Source: Pseudomonas kuykendallii (GTDB lineage: Bacteria > Pseudomonadota > Gammaproteobacteria > Pseudomonadales > Pseudomonadaceae). From it: DNA of 64,000 nucleotides. How positions within the stretch are numbered: the stretch's first letter is position 1; each line of letters begins with the position of its first letter. The stretch is from contig NZ_FNNU01000002.1 in assembly GCF_900106975.1 (NCBI RefSeq), forward strand, positions 186,001-250,000, written 5' to 3'. The position numbers and the translations under genes are program-made. A model generated the notes under the pieces. It did no database searches. It was not told the DNA's origin and saw only the letters and a program-made list of their open reading frames with translations. Below are positions 9,845 to 19,636 of this stretch, piece after piece.

Positions 9845-10482
9845 TGCAGACGGTCGCCGTGATCGACTACGGCATGGGCAACCTGCACTCCGTGGCCAAG
9901 GCGCTGGAGCACGTCGGTGCCGGCCGCGTCCAGGTGACCAGCGATGCCAACGTGATTCGTGAGGCCGACCGCGTGGTGTTCCCAGGCGTCGGCGCGATCC
10001 GCGACTGCATGGCCGAGATTCGCCGCCTGGGCTTCGACGAACTGGTCCGCGAGGTCAGCGTCGACCGTCCATTCCTCGGCATCTGCGTCGGCATGCAGGC
10101 GCTGATGCAGCGCAGCGAGGAGAACGGCGGCGTCGACTGCATCGGCCTGTTCCCCGGCCAGGTGCGCTTCTTCGGCAAGGACATGCAGGAAGACGGCGAG
10201 GCACTCAAGGTGCCGCACATGGGCTGGAACCAGGTGCGTCAGGAAGTCGATCACCCGCTGTGGCACAACATTCCCGGCGACGGCCGCTTCTACTTCGTGC
10301 ACAGCTACTACATCGAGGCCGGCAACCCCCGCCAGGTGGTCGGTCGCGGCCATTACGGCAAGGAATTCGCCGCTGCACTGGCCGACGGCTCGCGCTTCGC
10401 CGTGCAGTTCCACCCGGAGAAGAGCCATACCCACGGCCTGCAATTGCTGCAGAACTTCGCCGCCTGGGATGGCCGCTGGTGA
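9844..10482 (+). CDS. hisH: Imidazole glycerol phosphate synthase, glutaminase subunit HisH
   Basis: A 212-aa class I glutamine amidotransferase that feeds ammonia to HisF. The nucleophile is in [11 protein letters not shown] and the His-Glu pair in QFHPEKSH. The N-terminus [12 protein letters not shown] is typical. Its ATG overlaps the hisB stop (TGATG), and its own stop overlaps the GTG of the next gene, so translation is coupled through the operon. Confidence 0.98.
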   Translation: MQTVAVIDYGMGNLHSVAKALEHVGAGRVQVTSDANVIREADRVVFPGVGAIRDCMAEIRRLGFDELVREVSVDRPFLGICVGMQALMQRSEENGGVDCIGLFPGQVRFFGKDMQEDGEALKVPHMGWNQVRQEVDHPLWHNIPGDGRFYFVHSYYIEAGNPRQVVGRGHYGKEFAAALADGSRFAVQFHPEKSHTHGLQLLQNFAAWDGRW

Positions 10483-10742
10483 GCACCGCACGCAAGGCGA
10501 AAATGCCGATCCTGCAACTCGACGCGGCCCAGGAAAGCGCCGCGGTCGAGGTGCTCAAGCGCTTTCTCGAGGACCGTTTCGAGCTGGAGCTGGGTTCGTT
10601 CGAAGCCCGGGAAGTGCTCGATCTGTTCGCCCGGGAGGTGGCGCCGCTTTACTACAACAAGGCGATCTTCGACGTGCAGGCGCACCTCAAGGACCGCTTC
10701 GAGAGCATCGAGAGCGACCTCTGGGCGCTCGAGAAACCCTGA
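10479..10742 (+). CDS. DUF2164 family protein in the histidine operon
   Basis: An 87-aa protein of the DUF2164 family, recognised by the block [22 protein letters not shown] and [13 protein letters not shown]. It is highly charged and helical, with no signal peptide. The start is a GTG at 10479 overlapping the hisH stop codon (GTGA); an ATG a few codons on is possible. It lies between hisH and hisA, where HisHF and HisA act in succession. The function of the family is unknown. Confidence 0.85.
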   Translation: MSTARKAKMPILQLDAAQESAAVEVLKRFLEDRFELELGSFEAREVLDLFAREVAPLYYNKAIFDVQAHLKDRFESIESDLWALEKP

Positions 10743-10815
10743 TTACCCTTGCCGGGCCGCCCGGGTTCGCAGCGCCGAAGCGCTTGCCCGGCGTGCCTTC
10801 GAAGAAGGAACAAAC

Positions 10816-11553
10816 ATGCTGATCATCCCCGCAATCGACTTGAAGGACGGCGCCTGCGTGCGCTTGCGCCAGGGCCGTATGGACGACTCCACGGTGTTCT
10901 CCGACGATCCGGTGAGCATGGCCGCGAAGTGGGTCGAGGCCGGCTGCCGGCGCCTCCACCTGGTCGACCTCAACGGTGCCTTCGAGGGCCAGCCGGTCAA
11001 CGGCGAAGTGGTCGCGGCGATCGCCCGGCGCTACCCGCACCTGCCGATCCAGATCGGCGGCGGCATCCGTTCGCTGGAGACCATCGAGCACTACATCAAG
11101 GCCGGCGTGAGCTACGTGATCATCGGCACCAAGGCGGTCAAGCAGCCGGAATTCGTCACCGAGGCGTGCAAGGCCTTCCCGGGCAAGGTCATCGTCGGCC
11201 TGGACGCCAAGGATGGCTTCGTCGCCACCGACGGCTGGGCGGAGGTCAGCGCCTTGCAGGTGGTCGACCTGGCGAAGCGCTTCGAGGCCGACGGCGTCGC
11301 CGCGATCGTCTACACCGACATCGCCAAGGACGGCATGATGCAGGGCTGCAACGTCGAGGCTACCGCAGCCCTGGCCGCCGCCAGCCGCATTCCGGTGATC
11401 GCCTCAGGCGGCATCCACAACCTGGGCGATATCGAGAAGCTGCTGCTGGCGCGCTCGCCGGGCATCGTTGGCGCCATCACCGGTCGCGCCATCTATGAAG
11501 GCACGCTGGACGTGGCCGAGGCGCAGGCCTTCTGCGACGGCTTCAAGGGCTAG
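10816..11553 (+). CDS. hisA: Phosphoribosylformimino-5-aminoimidazole carboxamide ribotide isomerase HisA
   Basis: A 245-aa (beta/alpha)8-barrel isomerase (ProFAR to PRFAR) of histidine synthesis. It begins [20 protein letters not shown] with the catalytic Asp in [34 protein letters not shown] with the second catalytic Asp, and IASGGI phosphate loops follow. The start is supported by GAAGGA 9 bases before the ATG. It is separated from the DUF2164 gene by 73 bases but is still in the operon. Confidence 0.98.
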   Translation: MLIIPAIDLKDGACVRLRQGRMDDSTVFSDDPVSMAAKWVEAGCRRLHLVDLNGAFEGQPVNGEVVAAIARRYPHLPIQIGGGIRSLETIEHYIKAGVSYVIIGTKAVKQPEFVTEACKAFPGKVIVGLDAKDGFVATDGWAEVSALQVVDLAKRFEADGVAAIVYTDIAKDGMMQGCNVEATAALAAASRIPVIASGGIHNLGDIEKLLLARSPGIVGAITGRAIYEGTLDVAEAQAFCDGFKG

Positions 11554-11562
11554 ATAGTTGAG

Positions 11563-11630
11563 GTAGGGCGCGCGGGCCGCCTGGGCTGCGCGAACCGCTG
11601 ACGGTTACCGGTGCGCACGGCGCACCCTAC
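11563..11630. repeat. Imperfect inverted-repeat element in the hisA-hisF spacer (GTAGGG/CCCTAC ends)
   Basis: The spacer starts GTAGGGCGCG (11563) and ends CGCACCCTAC (11630), which pair at nine of ten positions; there are smaller internal inverted repeats. Related CCCTAC/GTAGGG ends occur at 31464-31485 and 35664-35737, so this looks like a dispersed intergenic repeat of Pseudomonas. Confidence 0.55.
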
Positions 11631-11643
11631 GAGAGAAGTCGCC

Positions 11644-12414
<771 letters not shown>

Positions 12415-12424
12415 CCGTGTCCGT

Positions 12425-12449
12425 CATCGCCCCTACGCCGGGGGCGATG
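12425..12449 (+). terminator. Possible terminator hairpin after hisF
   Basis: A perfect 9-bp stem CATCGCCCC/GGGGCGATG with a 7-base loop begins 11 bases after the hisF stop. There is no T run, so intrinsic termination is uncertain. Confidence 0.35.
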
Positions 12450-12557
12450 CCACCGGGCGTTGCCCGAGCCTTTCGCGCGTCAGCGTTTTGCCGTCGATCA
12501 GCGTGCGCGCCCTGGCTGCGGATATCCTTCATCCACTCCATCGTTCTGCGAGAGATC

Positions 12558-13313
12558 ATGCTCAAACGCGTATTGCTGCCGCTGCTCGGCACCTTGCTCC
12601 TGTTCGCCGGCACCGCGCGCGCCGAAATCGACAAGTACTACAGCGTCGTTCTGCTCACGGAGAACTTCCCGCCGTACAACATGGCGATCAACGGGAAGAA
12701 TTTCGCCCATGAGAGCAATATCAACGGCATCGCCGTGGACATCGTTCGCGAAATGTTCAAGCGTGCCGATATCCGCTACAGCATGACGCTGCGCTTCCCC
12801 TGGGAGCGCATCTACAAGCTTGCCCAGGAGAAGCCCAACTACGGCGTGTTCGTCACCGCCCGCCTGCCGGAGCGGGAGGACGCGTTCAAGTGGGTCGGCC
12901 CGATCGGTCCCGACGACTGGGTCCTGCTGGCGCGCGGCGACAGCCCGATCAGCGTCGACAGCCTGGAAGCGGCCGGGAAGTACCGAATCGGCGCCTACAA
13001 GGGCGATGCGATCGCCGAGCACCTGGCGGAAAAGGGCCTGCAGCCGATCACCGTGCTGCGTGACCAGGAAAACGCCAGGAAACTGGAGAAAGGCCAGATC
13101 GACCTCTGGGCCACTGGCGATCCCGCCGGCCGCTACCTGGCCAGGCAGGAAGGTGTGAGCGGGCTGAAAACGGTGCTGCGTTTCGACACCGCTCAGCTCT
13201 ATCTGGCACTCAACAAAAAGGTGCCGGACGAGGTGGTGCAGAAACTGCAAGCGACGCTGGAGCGGATGCGGGCCGAGGGTTTCGTCGACGAAATACTGGG
13301 TCGCTATCTGTAA
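12558..13313 (+). CDS. Family 3 periplasmic solute-binding protein (first of a tandem pair)
   Basis: A 251-aa secreted protein with a signal peptide ending GTARAEI. It has the SBP_bac_3 architecture: VVLLTENFPPYNMAI at the start of lobe 1, GIAVDIVREMFKRADI, RFPWERIY, and WVGPIGPDDWVLLA at the hinge. No permease or ATPase is adjacent, so it either serves a distant transporter or acts as a sensor. The same length and about 60% similar text as the next gene show a tandem duplication. The ligand is unknown; similarity is to the amino acid binding group. Confidence 0.88.
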   Translation: MLKRVLLPLLGTLLLFAGTARAEIDKYYSVVLLTENFPPYNMAINGKNFAHESNINGIAVDIVREMFKRADIRYSMTLRFPWERIYKLAQEKPNYGVFVTARLPEREDAFKWVGPIGPDDWVLLARGDSPISVDSLEAAGKYRIGAYKGDAIAEHLAEKGLQPITVLRDQENARKLEKGQIDLWATGDPAGRYLARQEGVSGLKTVLRFDTAQLYLALNKKVPDEVVQKLQATLERMRAEGFVDEILGRYL

Positions 13314-13374
13314 TCGATGCCTGGCCTACATGTAGATGAAACGCCACGGCGACAGACACTGGAGTAGTGCTGAC

Positions 13375-14130
13375 ATGCTGAAATCGTTGCAAAGGACGTT
13401 GACGTTGAGCTTGTTGCTGGTGGCCTCGGCAGTACGCGCCGAGCTGCCGGCCGACTACAAGGTGGTCCTGCTGACCGAGAACTTCCCGCCGTTCAACATG
13501 GCGATCGACGACAAGAACTTCGCCCGCGACGACGGCATCGACGGCATCAGTGCCGACATCGTGCGGGAGATGTTCAAGCGCGCGGGGATCGCCTACACCC
13601 TGACCCTGCGTTTCCCCTGGGATCGGCTCTACAACCTCACCCTCGACAAGCCCAACTACGGGCTGTTCTCGACCACCTATACCCCCGAGCGCAAACCGCT
13701 GTTCAAGTGGGTCGGTCCGCTGGCCAAGACCGGCTGGGTGCTGCTCTCGGCGCCTGGCAGCACGATCAAGGTCGCCAGCCTGAAGGAGGCCGAAAAGTAC
13801 AAGCTCGGCGCCTACAAGAACGATGCGGTCAGCCAGCACCTGGAAAGCCAGGGGATGAAGCCGATCAATGCCCTGCGCGATCAGGAGAACGTCGGCAAGC
13901 TGCTCAAGGGGCAGATCGACCTGTGGGCCACCACCGACCCGGTCGGCCGCTACATCGCCAAGCAGGAGGGCGCCACCGGGCTGCAGACCGTGTTGCGCTT
14001 CAACGACGCCGAGCTGTACCTGGCGCTGAACAAGGACACCCCGGACGAGGTGGTCGAGCGCCTGCAGAAAGCCCTGGACGCCATGCGCGCCGAAGGCTTC
14101 GTCGAGGACGCGACCAACAACTACCTGTAG
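13375..14130 (+). CDS. Family 3 periplasmic solute-binding protein (second of a tandem pair)
   Basis: A 251-aa paralogue of the preceding gene. It has a signal peptide ending SAVRAEL, then VVLLTENFPPFNMAI, GISADIVREMFKRAGIAY, RFPWDRLYNLTLDKPNYG and the C-terminal EVVERLQKALDAMRAEGF. GGAG lies 10 bases before ATG 13375. The pair differs mainly in the hinge region (PDDWVLLARG against KTGWVLLSAPG), so the two may bind different ligands. No transporter partner is adjacent. Confidence 0.88.
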   Translation: MLKSLQRTLTLSLLLVASAVRAELPADYKVVLLTENFPPFNMAIDDKNFARDDGIDGISADIVREMFKRAGIAYTLTLRFPWDRLYNLTLDKPNYGLFSTTYTPERKPLFKWVGPLAKTGWVLLSAPGSTIKVASLKEAEKYKLGAYKNDAVSQHLESQGMKPINALRDQENVGKLLKGQIDLWATTDPVGRYIAKQEGATGLQTVLRFNDAELYLALNKDTPDEVVERLQKALDAMRAEGFVEDATNNYL

Positions 14131-14135
14131 TTGCC

Positions 14136-14162
14136 ACGGGCGCGCAGGCGATGCGCGCCCGT
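14136..14162 (+). terminator. Possible terminator hairpin after the binding-protein pair
   Basis: A perfect 10-bp stem ACGGGCGCGC/GCGCGCCCGT with a 7-base loop starts 6 bases after the stop at 14130. It is between convergent genes and lacks a real T run. Confidence 0.4.
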
Positions 14163-14202
14163 ATCTCCCGACTCCCGCACGTTCTTCGCGGCGCGCCGCC
14201 GC

Positions 14203-14979
14203 CTAGCGATAGATCCCGCCCTTGCCATGCGCCGCCATCGCGCGGTTGCCGCGCACGGCGATCATCAGGTCGATGCCGATCCAGTCGATGCCCTGTTCGC
14301 GCAGGCGCGGCAGCTCGCGTTCGAGTACCGCGAGGGTATCCGGATGCGGGTGGCCGATGAGCACCGCCGAGCCCTGCTTGCGGGCCAGCTGAATGCCGGC
14401 GGCCAGCTGCCGGGCGACCGCCTGCGGGCTCGGATCGTCGTCGAGAAACACGTCGCGCGACAGGCTGGCGAGGCCGATCTTCTGCGCCTGGGCGGCGGCG
14501 ACGGTGGCGGGGCTGGTGCGGCTGTCGAGGAAGATCAGGTGGCGGCGCTGCAACTCAGCCATCAGCCAGGCCATCGGTTCCGCCTCGGCGGTCATCCGGC
14601 TGCCCATGTGGTTGTTCAACCCGTGGGCGTAGGGCACGGCGTCGAGCGCCGCATCGAGACGCTCGTGCAGTTGTTGCAGGGGCATCTGCGGATGCCAGGA
14701 GAAGGGCCCGCCGGCAGGGTCCATCGGCAGGTGCAGGAGCACAGTCTTGCCGGCCCGATGCGCGGCCAGCGCCAGTTCGCGTGCGTGCGGGGTGTCGGGA
14801 AGGATGGACAGCGCGACCGGTCCGGGCAGGGCCAGCACGCGGCGGTCGCGTGGCGGATTCTGCCCGAGGTCGTCGATGATCAGCGCCAGGCGCGGATGTT
14901 TACCTGGCGGCGGATTTTCCTGCTCGGCCTGTGCCAGGCCAAAGACGCCCAGCAGCAGGAGCAGCAGCCAGGCCCGCAC
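14203..14979 (-). CDS. YibQ-like divergent polysaccharide deacetylase family protein
   Basis: A 258-aa exported protein with a signal peptide (LLLLLLGVFGLAQA). The conserved blocks of the divergent deacetylase family are LALIIDDLGQN, VALSILPDTPHA, VLLHLPMDP, GLNNHMGSRMT and FLDSRTSP. These keep the NodB-like fold with Asp and His residues for a metal. The ATG is four bases after the ctpA stop, and envC lies upstream, the usual envC-ctpA-yibQ order, which suggests a role in cell-wall remodelling. Its substrate is unproven. Confidence 0.9.
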   Translation of the reverse strand: MRAWLLLLLLGVFGLAQAEQENPPPGKHPRLALIIDDLGQNPPRDRRVLALPGPVALSILPDTPHARELALAAHRAGKTVLLHLPMDPAGGPFSWHPQMPLQQLHERLDAALDAVPYAHGLNNHMGSRMTAEAEPMAWLMAELQRRHLIFLDSRTSPATVAAAQAQKIGLASLSRDVFLDDDPSPQAVARQLAAGIQLARKQGSAVLIGHPHPDTLAVLERELPRLREQGIDWIGIDLMIAVRGNRAMAAHGKGGIYR

Positions 14980-14983
14980 CGGC

Positions 14984-16327
14984 TTACTTGCTGCGGGTGA
15001 GGTTCAGGCCCTTGAGCAGGTTCAGCGCCTGGTTCAGCTGGTAGTCGTCGTCCTGCAGGCGCGGTTCGGTTTTGCTTGGATGCCCGCTGGGCTTGTCCGC
15101 GCCGCCGTTGCCGTTGCCCAGGTGGCCGGCGAGGTCGGCTTCCTTGAAGGTTTCGCCGTCGCCCTCCGGGGTGACCTTGGCGCGCGCCACTTCGATGTCG
15201 GGCACGATGCCCTGGGCCTGGATCGAGCGGCCGTTGGGGGTGAAGTACAGCGCGGTGGTGAGCTTCAGCGCGCGGTCGTTGTTCAGCGGCAGCACGGTCT
15301 GCACCGAACCCTTGCCGAAGCTGTCGGTGCCCATCAGCACGCCGCGTTTGTGGTCCTGCAGGGCGCCGGCGACGATTTCAGCCGCCGAGGCGCTGCCACC
15401 GTTGATCAGCACCACCAGCGGCACGCCTTCGCTGGCATCGGCCGGGTCGGCGGAGAAGCGCAGCTCGGAGTTGGCGATGCGGCCCTTGGTGTAGACGATC
15501 AGGCCGTCGGTGAGGAAATGGTCAGCCACTTCGACGGCGGACTGCAGCACGCCGCCGGGGTTGTTGCGCAGGTCGAGGACCAGGCCCTTGAGCTTGCCGT
15601 TGTTGTCCTTGCGCAGCTTGGCCAGGGCCTTGCCGACTTCCTCGCCGGTGTTGATCTGGAACTGGGTGATGCGCACGTAGCCGAAGCCCTTCTCGAGGAA
15701 CTGGCTCTTCACGCTCTGCACCTTGATCACCGCGCGCGCCAGCTCGACGTCGAACGGCTTGCCGCCTTCGCCACGCACCAGGGTGAGGGAAATCTTGCTG
15801 CCCGGCTTGCCGCGCATCTTGTCGACGGCATCCATCATCGACAGGCCCTTGGTCGGCTGCCCGTCGATCTTCACGATCAGGTCGCCGGCCTCGATGCCGG
15901 CCTTGGACGCCGGAGTGTCGTCGATCGGCGAGACCACCTTGATGAAGCCGTCCTCGACACCGACCTCGATGCCCAGGCCGCCGAATTCGCCGCTGGTGCT
16001 TTCCTGCAGTTCCTCGAACTCCTGCGGATCGAGGTACGCGGAGTGTGGATCAAGGTTGCTGAGCATGCCCTTGATGGCGTTTTCCAGCAGTGTCTTGTCG
16101 TCCACCGGCTCGACGTAGGCCGCCTTGATGCGGTCGAGCACCTCGGCGAAGGTTCGCAGCTCGTCCAGCGGCAGCGGCGCCTTGGCCTGCGCGGCCGGTG
16201 TGGCGGGCATCGGCGCCGGCGCCATCGAGGCCGGAGGCTGTTGCGCCCAGGCGCCACCGCTGCCCGCGATGAGCGAAAGGGCCAGAGCGAGCGAGGTGGG
16301 GCGAAGCAGATGGCGCACGTGCAGCAT
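14984..16327 (-). CDS. ctpA: S41 family carboxy-terminal processing protease CtpA
   Basis: A 447-aa periplasmic serine protease. It has a signal peptide ending GAWAQ, an NLDPHSAYLDP block, a PDZ domain (~105-190, GLGIEV and GDLIVKIDG), and a protease core with the Ser-Lys dyad: Ser314 in GGSASAAEI and Lys339 in SFGKGSVQ. CtpA-type enzymes cut periplasmic proteins, including cell-wall hydrolases, often with a lipoprotein adaptor. The start at 16327 has TTGGAG upstream. It lies between envC and the YibQ-like gene in one operon. Confidence 0.96.
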   Translation of the reverse strand: MLHVRHLLRPTSLALALSLIAGSGGAWAQQPPASMAPAPMPATPAAQAKAPLPLDELRTFAEVLDRIKAAYVEPVDDKTLLENAIKGMLSNLDPHSAYLDPQEFEELQESTSGEFGGLGIEVGVEDGFIKVVSPIDDTPASKAGIEAGDLIVKIDGQPTKGLSMMDAVDKMRGKPGSKISLTLVRGEGGKPFDVELARAVIKVQSVKSQFLEKGFGYVRITQFQINTGEEVGKALAKLRKDNNGKLKGLVLDLRNNPGGVLQSAVEVADHFLTDGLIVYTKGRIANSELRFSADPADASEGVPLVVLINGGSASAAEIVAGALQDHKRGVLMGTDSFGKGSVQTVLPLNNDRALKLTTALYFTPNGRSIQAQGIVPDIEVARAKVTPEGDGETFKEADLAGHLGNGNGGADKPSGHPSKTEPRLQDDDYQLNQALNLLKGLNLTRSK

Positions 16328-16352
16328 GTCGAACTCCAAGGTAATGAACGCG

Positions 16353-17627
16353 CTAACCCTGCGCGCGGCACCATTGCGTGGGGTCGCTGGGGCGGCCCTG
16401 TTGGCGGATGGCGAAATACAGCGCGGGGGTTTCTTGGCCCCCGCTGGTGCCGACGGTGGCGATCGGCTCGCCGGCCTTGACGATGTCGCCGGCACTTTTC
16501 AGCAAACTCTGGTTGTGGCCGTACAGGCTGAGATAGCCCGAGCCATGGTCGAGAATGACCAGAAGCCCGGCGCCACGCAACCAGTCGGCATACACCACGC
16601 GGCCGCCATGCACCGCGCGGACCTGGGTGCCGGCACTGGCGCCAATCAGCACGCCGTCCCATTTGGTTCGAGCGTCGTCCCCGCGCGGAGTGCCGTAGCG
16701 GGCCACGATGCGCCCGTCCACCGGCCAGGGCAGCTTGCCACGGGCGCTGCCGAACGGGCCGCCGTAGTTGGCGCCGGCGCTGGACACCAGCGGCCCGCTC
16801 GGGGCGCTGGGCGTTCTGTTCGGCGCGCCCTTGGGCTGCTCGCGGGCCAGGGCTTCCTGGCGGCGTTGCTCGGCAAGCGCCTGCTGGCGCGCCTGCTCGG
16901 CCTCACGGGCCTGGCGGGCGAGGGTTTCCTCGATGGTCTTGAGCACCTGGCCGAGTTCGGCCTGTTCCTGCTCGCGGGCCTTGAGGCTGCGGTCCTTGGT
17001 CGAGTACTCCTGATTCAGCTTGGCCAGGGCTTCCTGGCGTTCCTTGCGGACCTGCGCCAGTTGCTCGCGTCGGCTGTCGAGGCCGTCCTTCTGTTCGTTG
17101 AGCTGGGCGTTCTGCGCGGCGATGTCGGTCTCGACGTTGGCCAGCTGGCGCAGGGTCTCGTTGAACGCGGTGAGCTGTTCGAGACGGGCCTGGCTGAGGT
17201 AGTCGTAGTAGGTCAGGGTACGGGCGAATTTTTCCGGGTTCTGCTGGTTGAGCAGCAGCTTGATGTATTCCTGGCGACCGCTCTGGTAGGCGGCGCGGGC
17301 CTGGATGCCGATCAGGCGTTGCTGCTCAAGGCGTGCGCCCTGGAGTTTTTTTTTCTCTTCGTCGAGGCGCTTGAGCTCGTCCTGGCTCTTGCGCATCTCC
17401 TCTTCGAGCTGCCTGACCTGCTTTTCCAGGTCGCCCATCTCGGTTTCGGTGCTGCGCAGTTGCTTCTGCACGCCGCTTTTTTCCTGCTGCACTTTCTCCA
17501 ATAGCTTTTTCAGCTCGGCGACGTCCTTGCGCGCCGCCTCCAGCTGTTGCTGGGTTTCGGCGCGCTGGTCGGCGAACGCCGGGCTCAGCAACAGGGTGGC
17601 AAGCAGGAGGGTCAGGATGCGGAGCAT
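16353..17627 (-). CDS. envC: Murein hydrolase activator EnvC
   Basis: A 424-aa periplasmic protein with a signal peptide ending SPAFA. Two long coiled coils occupy ~20-260 and a C-terminal LytM domain ~300-424. The LytM domain keeps LYGHNQ, but the second zinc histidine position reads LYFAIR in place of LHFEIR, and the first His-x-x-x-Asp is missing. It is therefore non-catalytic, as known for EnvC, which activates amidases at the division septum. It heads the envC-ctpA-yibQ operon. Confidence 0.95.
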   Translation of the reverse strand: MLRILTLLLATLLLSPAFADQRAETQQQLEAARKDVAELKKLLEKVQQEKSGVQKQLRSTETEMGDLEKQVRQLEEEMRKSQDELKRLDEEKKKLQGARLEQQRLIGIQARAAYQSGRQEYIKLLLNQQNPEKFARTLTYYDYLSQARLEQLTAFNETLRQLANVETDIAAQNAQLNEQKDGLDSRREQLAQVRKERQEALAKLNQEYSTKDRSLKAREQEQAELGQVLKTIEETLARQAREAEQARQQALAEQRRQEALAREQPKGAPNRTPSAPSGPLVSSAGANYGGPFGSARGKLPWPVDGRIVARYGTPRGDDARTKWDGVLIGASAGTQVRAVHGGRVVYADWLRGAGLLVILDHGSGYLSLYGHNQSLLKSAGDIVKAGEPIATVGTSGGQETPALYFAIRQQGRPSDPTQWCRAQG

Positions 17628-17675
17628 GGAGTGCAGCGATACCGGGATAGAAGTGGAGGTTAGTATGCCTAAGAA

Positions 17676-17822
17676 CCTGTTCACGATCTGCTGTACGTTG
17701 GCGTTACCGCGTCAAAAACAAGTTCGGATGCTCATTTACCACTCGTAAACTCCGCTTCCTCGCGTGTTTTTGCGGGAGCGCCTTGCCCTTGTAACGCTCC
17801 AGCTCGCGAGATCGTGAACAGG
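17676..17822. mobile_element. MITE-like element of 147 bp with perfect 14-bp inverted ends
   Basis: CCTGTTCACGATCT at 17676-17689 is exactly complementary to AGATCGTGAACAGG at 17809-17822. The intervening 119 bases contain no ORF with a start and ribosome site and are AT-richer in places (CAAAAACAAG, ATTTACCACTCGTAAAC). It fills most of the gap between the gpmI stop and the envC start. No target duplication is evident. A small non-autonomous transposable element is the best reading; a structured RNA is the alternative. Confidence 0.6.
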
Positions 17823-17900
17823 TGCCAGGACGGCGCGAACGCCTTGGTTCAAGCAACGGGCCGGACGCCGCGCAAACGTGCGGTGCCGGCCGCGACGGCA

Positions 17901-19436
17901 TCAGTCCAGCGTTATGATCGAGGTGCCGGTCATTTCCCTGGGGATCGGCAGGCCCATCAACGTCAGCATGGTCGGCGCGACGTCGGCCAGCACGCCGCCT
18001 TCGCGGATGTGCAGCTTGCGCTTGCCGACATAGATGAAGGGCACCGGCTCGCAGGTGTGCGCGGTGTGCGCCTGTCCGGTGCCTTCGTCCTTCATCTGCT
18101 CGACGTTGCCGTGGTCGGCGGTGATCAGCGCTTCGCCGCCGACCTTGTCCAGCGCGGCGGCGATGCGGCCGACGCAGGTGTCGAGGCATTCCACGGCTTT
18201 CACTGCGGCTTCGAACACGCCGGTATGGCCGACCATGTCGCCGTTGGCGTAGTTGACCACGATGACATCGTAGCGCTGGTTCTCGATGGCCTCGACGATG
18301 CGGTCGGTGACCTCGGGGGCGCTCATCTCTGGTTGCAGGTCGTAGGTGGCGACTTTCGGCGACGGGATCAGGATGCGCTCTTCACCTTCGTAGGGTTCTT
18401 CGCGACCGCCGGAGAAGAAGAAGGTGACGTGGGCGTACTTCTCGGTCTCGGCGATGCGCAGCTGGGTCTTGCCGTTCTTCGCCAGGTATTCGCCGAGCAC
18501 GTTGGTCAGCGCTTCCGGCTTGTAGGCGCTGGGCGCGTCGATGCTGGCGGCGTACTGCGTCAGCATCACGTAGCCGGCCAGTTTCGGCTGGCGCGCACGG
18601 GGGAAGTCCTTGAAGTCGGGCTCGACGAACACGCGGCTGAGCTCGCGGGCGCGGTCGGCGCGGAAGTTCATGAAGACCACCGCGTCGCCGTCTTCCACCG
18701 GCGCCGGGGCACCGATGGCGGTGGCCTTGACGAATTCGTCGCTCTCCTCGCGGGCGTAGGCGGCCTCTAGGCCGGCGACCGCGGTGTCGGCGGTGAACTG
18801 CGCCTTGCCGTCGACGATCAGGTCGTAGGCCTGCTGCACGCGGTCCCAGCGGTTGTCGCGGTCCATCGCGAAATAGCGCCCGATCAGCGTGGCGATGCGG
18901 CCCTTGCCCAGGCGCGCGAAGGTGGCGTCCAGCAGTTCGATGGAGGCCTGGGCGCTGCGCGGCGGGGTGTCCCGGCCGTCGAGGAAGGCGTGCAGGTAGA
19001 TCTTCTCGGCGCCGCGACGCGCGGCCAGCTCGGCCATGGCGACCAGGTGATCCTGGTGGCTGTGCACGCCGCCGTCGGAGAGCAGGCCGAGGATGTGCAC
19101 GGCCTTGCCCGCGCCGACGGCCTTGTCCACGGCGGTGCAGATCGCCGGGTTCTCGAAGAAGTCGCCGTCGCGGATCGCCTTGGTCACGCGGGTGAAGTCC
19201 TGATACACGACGCGGCCGGCGCCCAGGTTCATGTGGCCGACTTCGGAGTTGCCCATCTGCCCGTCCGGCAGGCCGACATCCATGCCGCTGCCGGAAATCA
19301 GGCCGTTCGGCTGGCTCGCCAGCAGGCCGTCGAGGACCGGCTTGCGCGCGGCGAGCACGGCGTTGGAGTCAGGGCTGTCGCTGTGACCGAAGCCGTCCAG
19401 GATGATCAGAACCAGGGGTTTGGGCGTTGCGCTCAT
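17901..19436 (-). CDS. gpmI: 2,3-bisphosphoglycerate-independent phosphoglycerate mutase
   Basis: A 511-aa cytoplasmic enzyme interconverting 3- and 2-phosphoglycerate with two manganese ions. The metal site Asp14 is in IILDGFGH, and the phosphorylated serine is Ser64 in [12 protein letters not shown]. Further blocks [19 protein letters not shown] and [13 protein letters not shown], and [10 protein letters not shown] complete the alkaline-phosphatase-like domain. The start at 19436 has AGGAAG 6 bases upstream; the longer ORF begins beyond that site. Confidence 0.98.
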   Translation of the reverse strand: MSATPKPLVLIILDGFGHSDSPDSNAVLAARKPVLDGLLASQPNGLISGSGMDVGLPDGQMGNSEVGHMNLGAGRVVYQDFTRVTKAIRDGDFFENPAICTAVDKAVGAGKAVHILGLLSDGGVHSHQDHLVAMAELAARRGAEKIYLHAFLDGRDTPPRSAQASIELLDATFARLGKGRIATLIGRYFAMDRDNRWDRVQQAYDLIVDGKAQFTADTAVAGLEAAYAREESDEFVKATAIGAPAPVEDGDAVVFMNFRADRARELSRVFVEPDFKDFPRARQPKLAGYVMLTQYAASIDAPSAYKPEALTNVLGEYLAKNGKTQLRIAETEKYAHVTFFFSGGREEPYEGEERILIPSPKVATYDLQPEMSAPEVTDRIVEAIENQRYDVIVVNYANGDMVGHTGVFEAAVKAVECLDTCVGRIAAALDKVGGEALITADHGNVEQMKDEGTGQAHTAHTCEPVPFIYVGKRKLHIREGGVLADVAPTMLTLMGLPIPREMTGTSIITLD

Positions 19437-19535
19437 GAAAGGCTTCCTGAAATTTTCCATTCGTTGCGGCGGGGTGGCCGCGCTGGGCAGTTGCCATCGA
19501 ACATCGCCGGCCGTGGCGGTGACGGCGGGCTCGGC

Positions 19536-19564
19536 ATTCTAAGGGGCACCCGGTTTCGCGTCAC
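19536..19564 (-). promoter_or_regulatory. Likely sigma-70 promoter of gpmI
   Basis: On the minus strand GTGACG is separated by 17 bases from TAGAAT (19541-19536). It would start transcription about 90 bases before the gpmI ATG. Confidence 0.45.
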
Positions 19565-19636
19565 GGTTCGGCAGGTTTCGGCCGGCTTGGGGTGCTGTGT
19601 ATACTGGCCGGCATTTTACCGTCCTGGAACCTATTG

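Noticed and set aside
17704-18189. A 161-codon minus-strand frame covering the 17676-17822 element
   Set aside because: It is an alternative frame of the gpmI end running into the element, Arg-rich, with no ribosome site or family, so it is not evidence that the element codes for protein.
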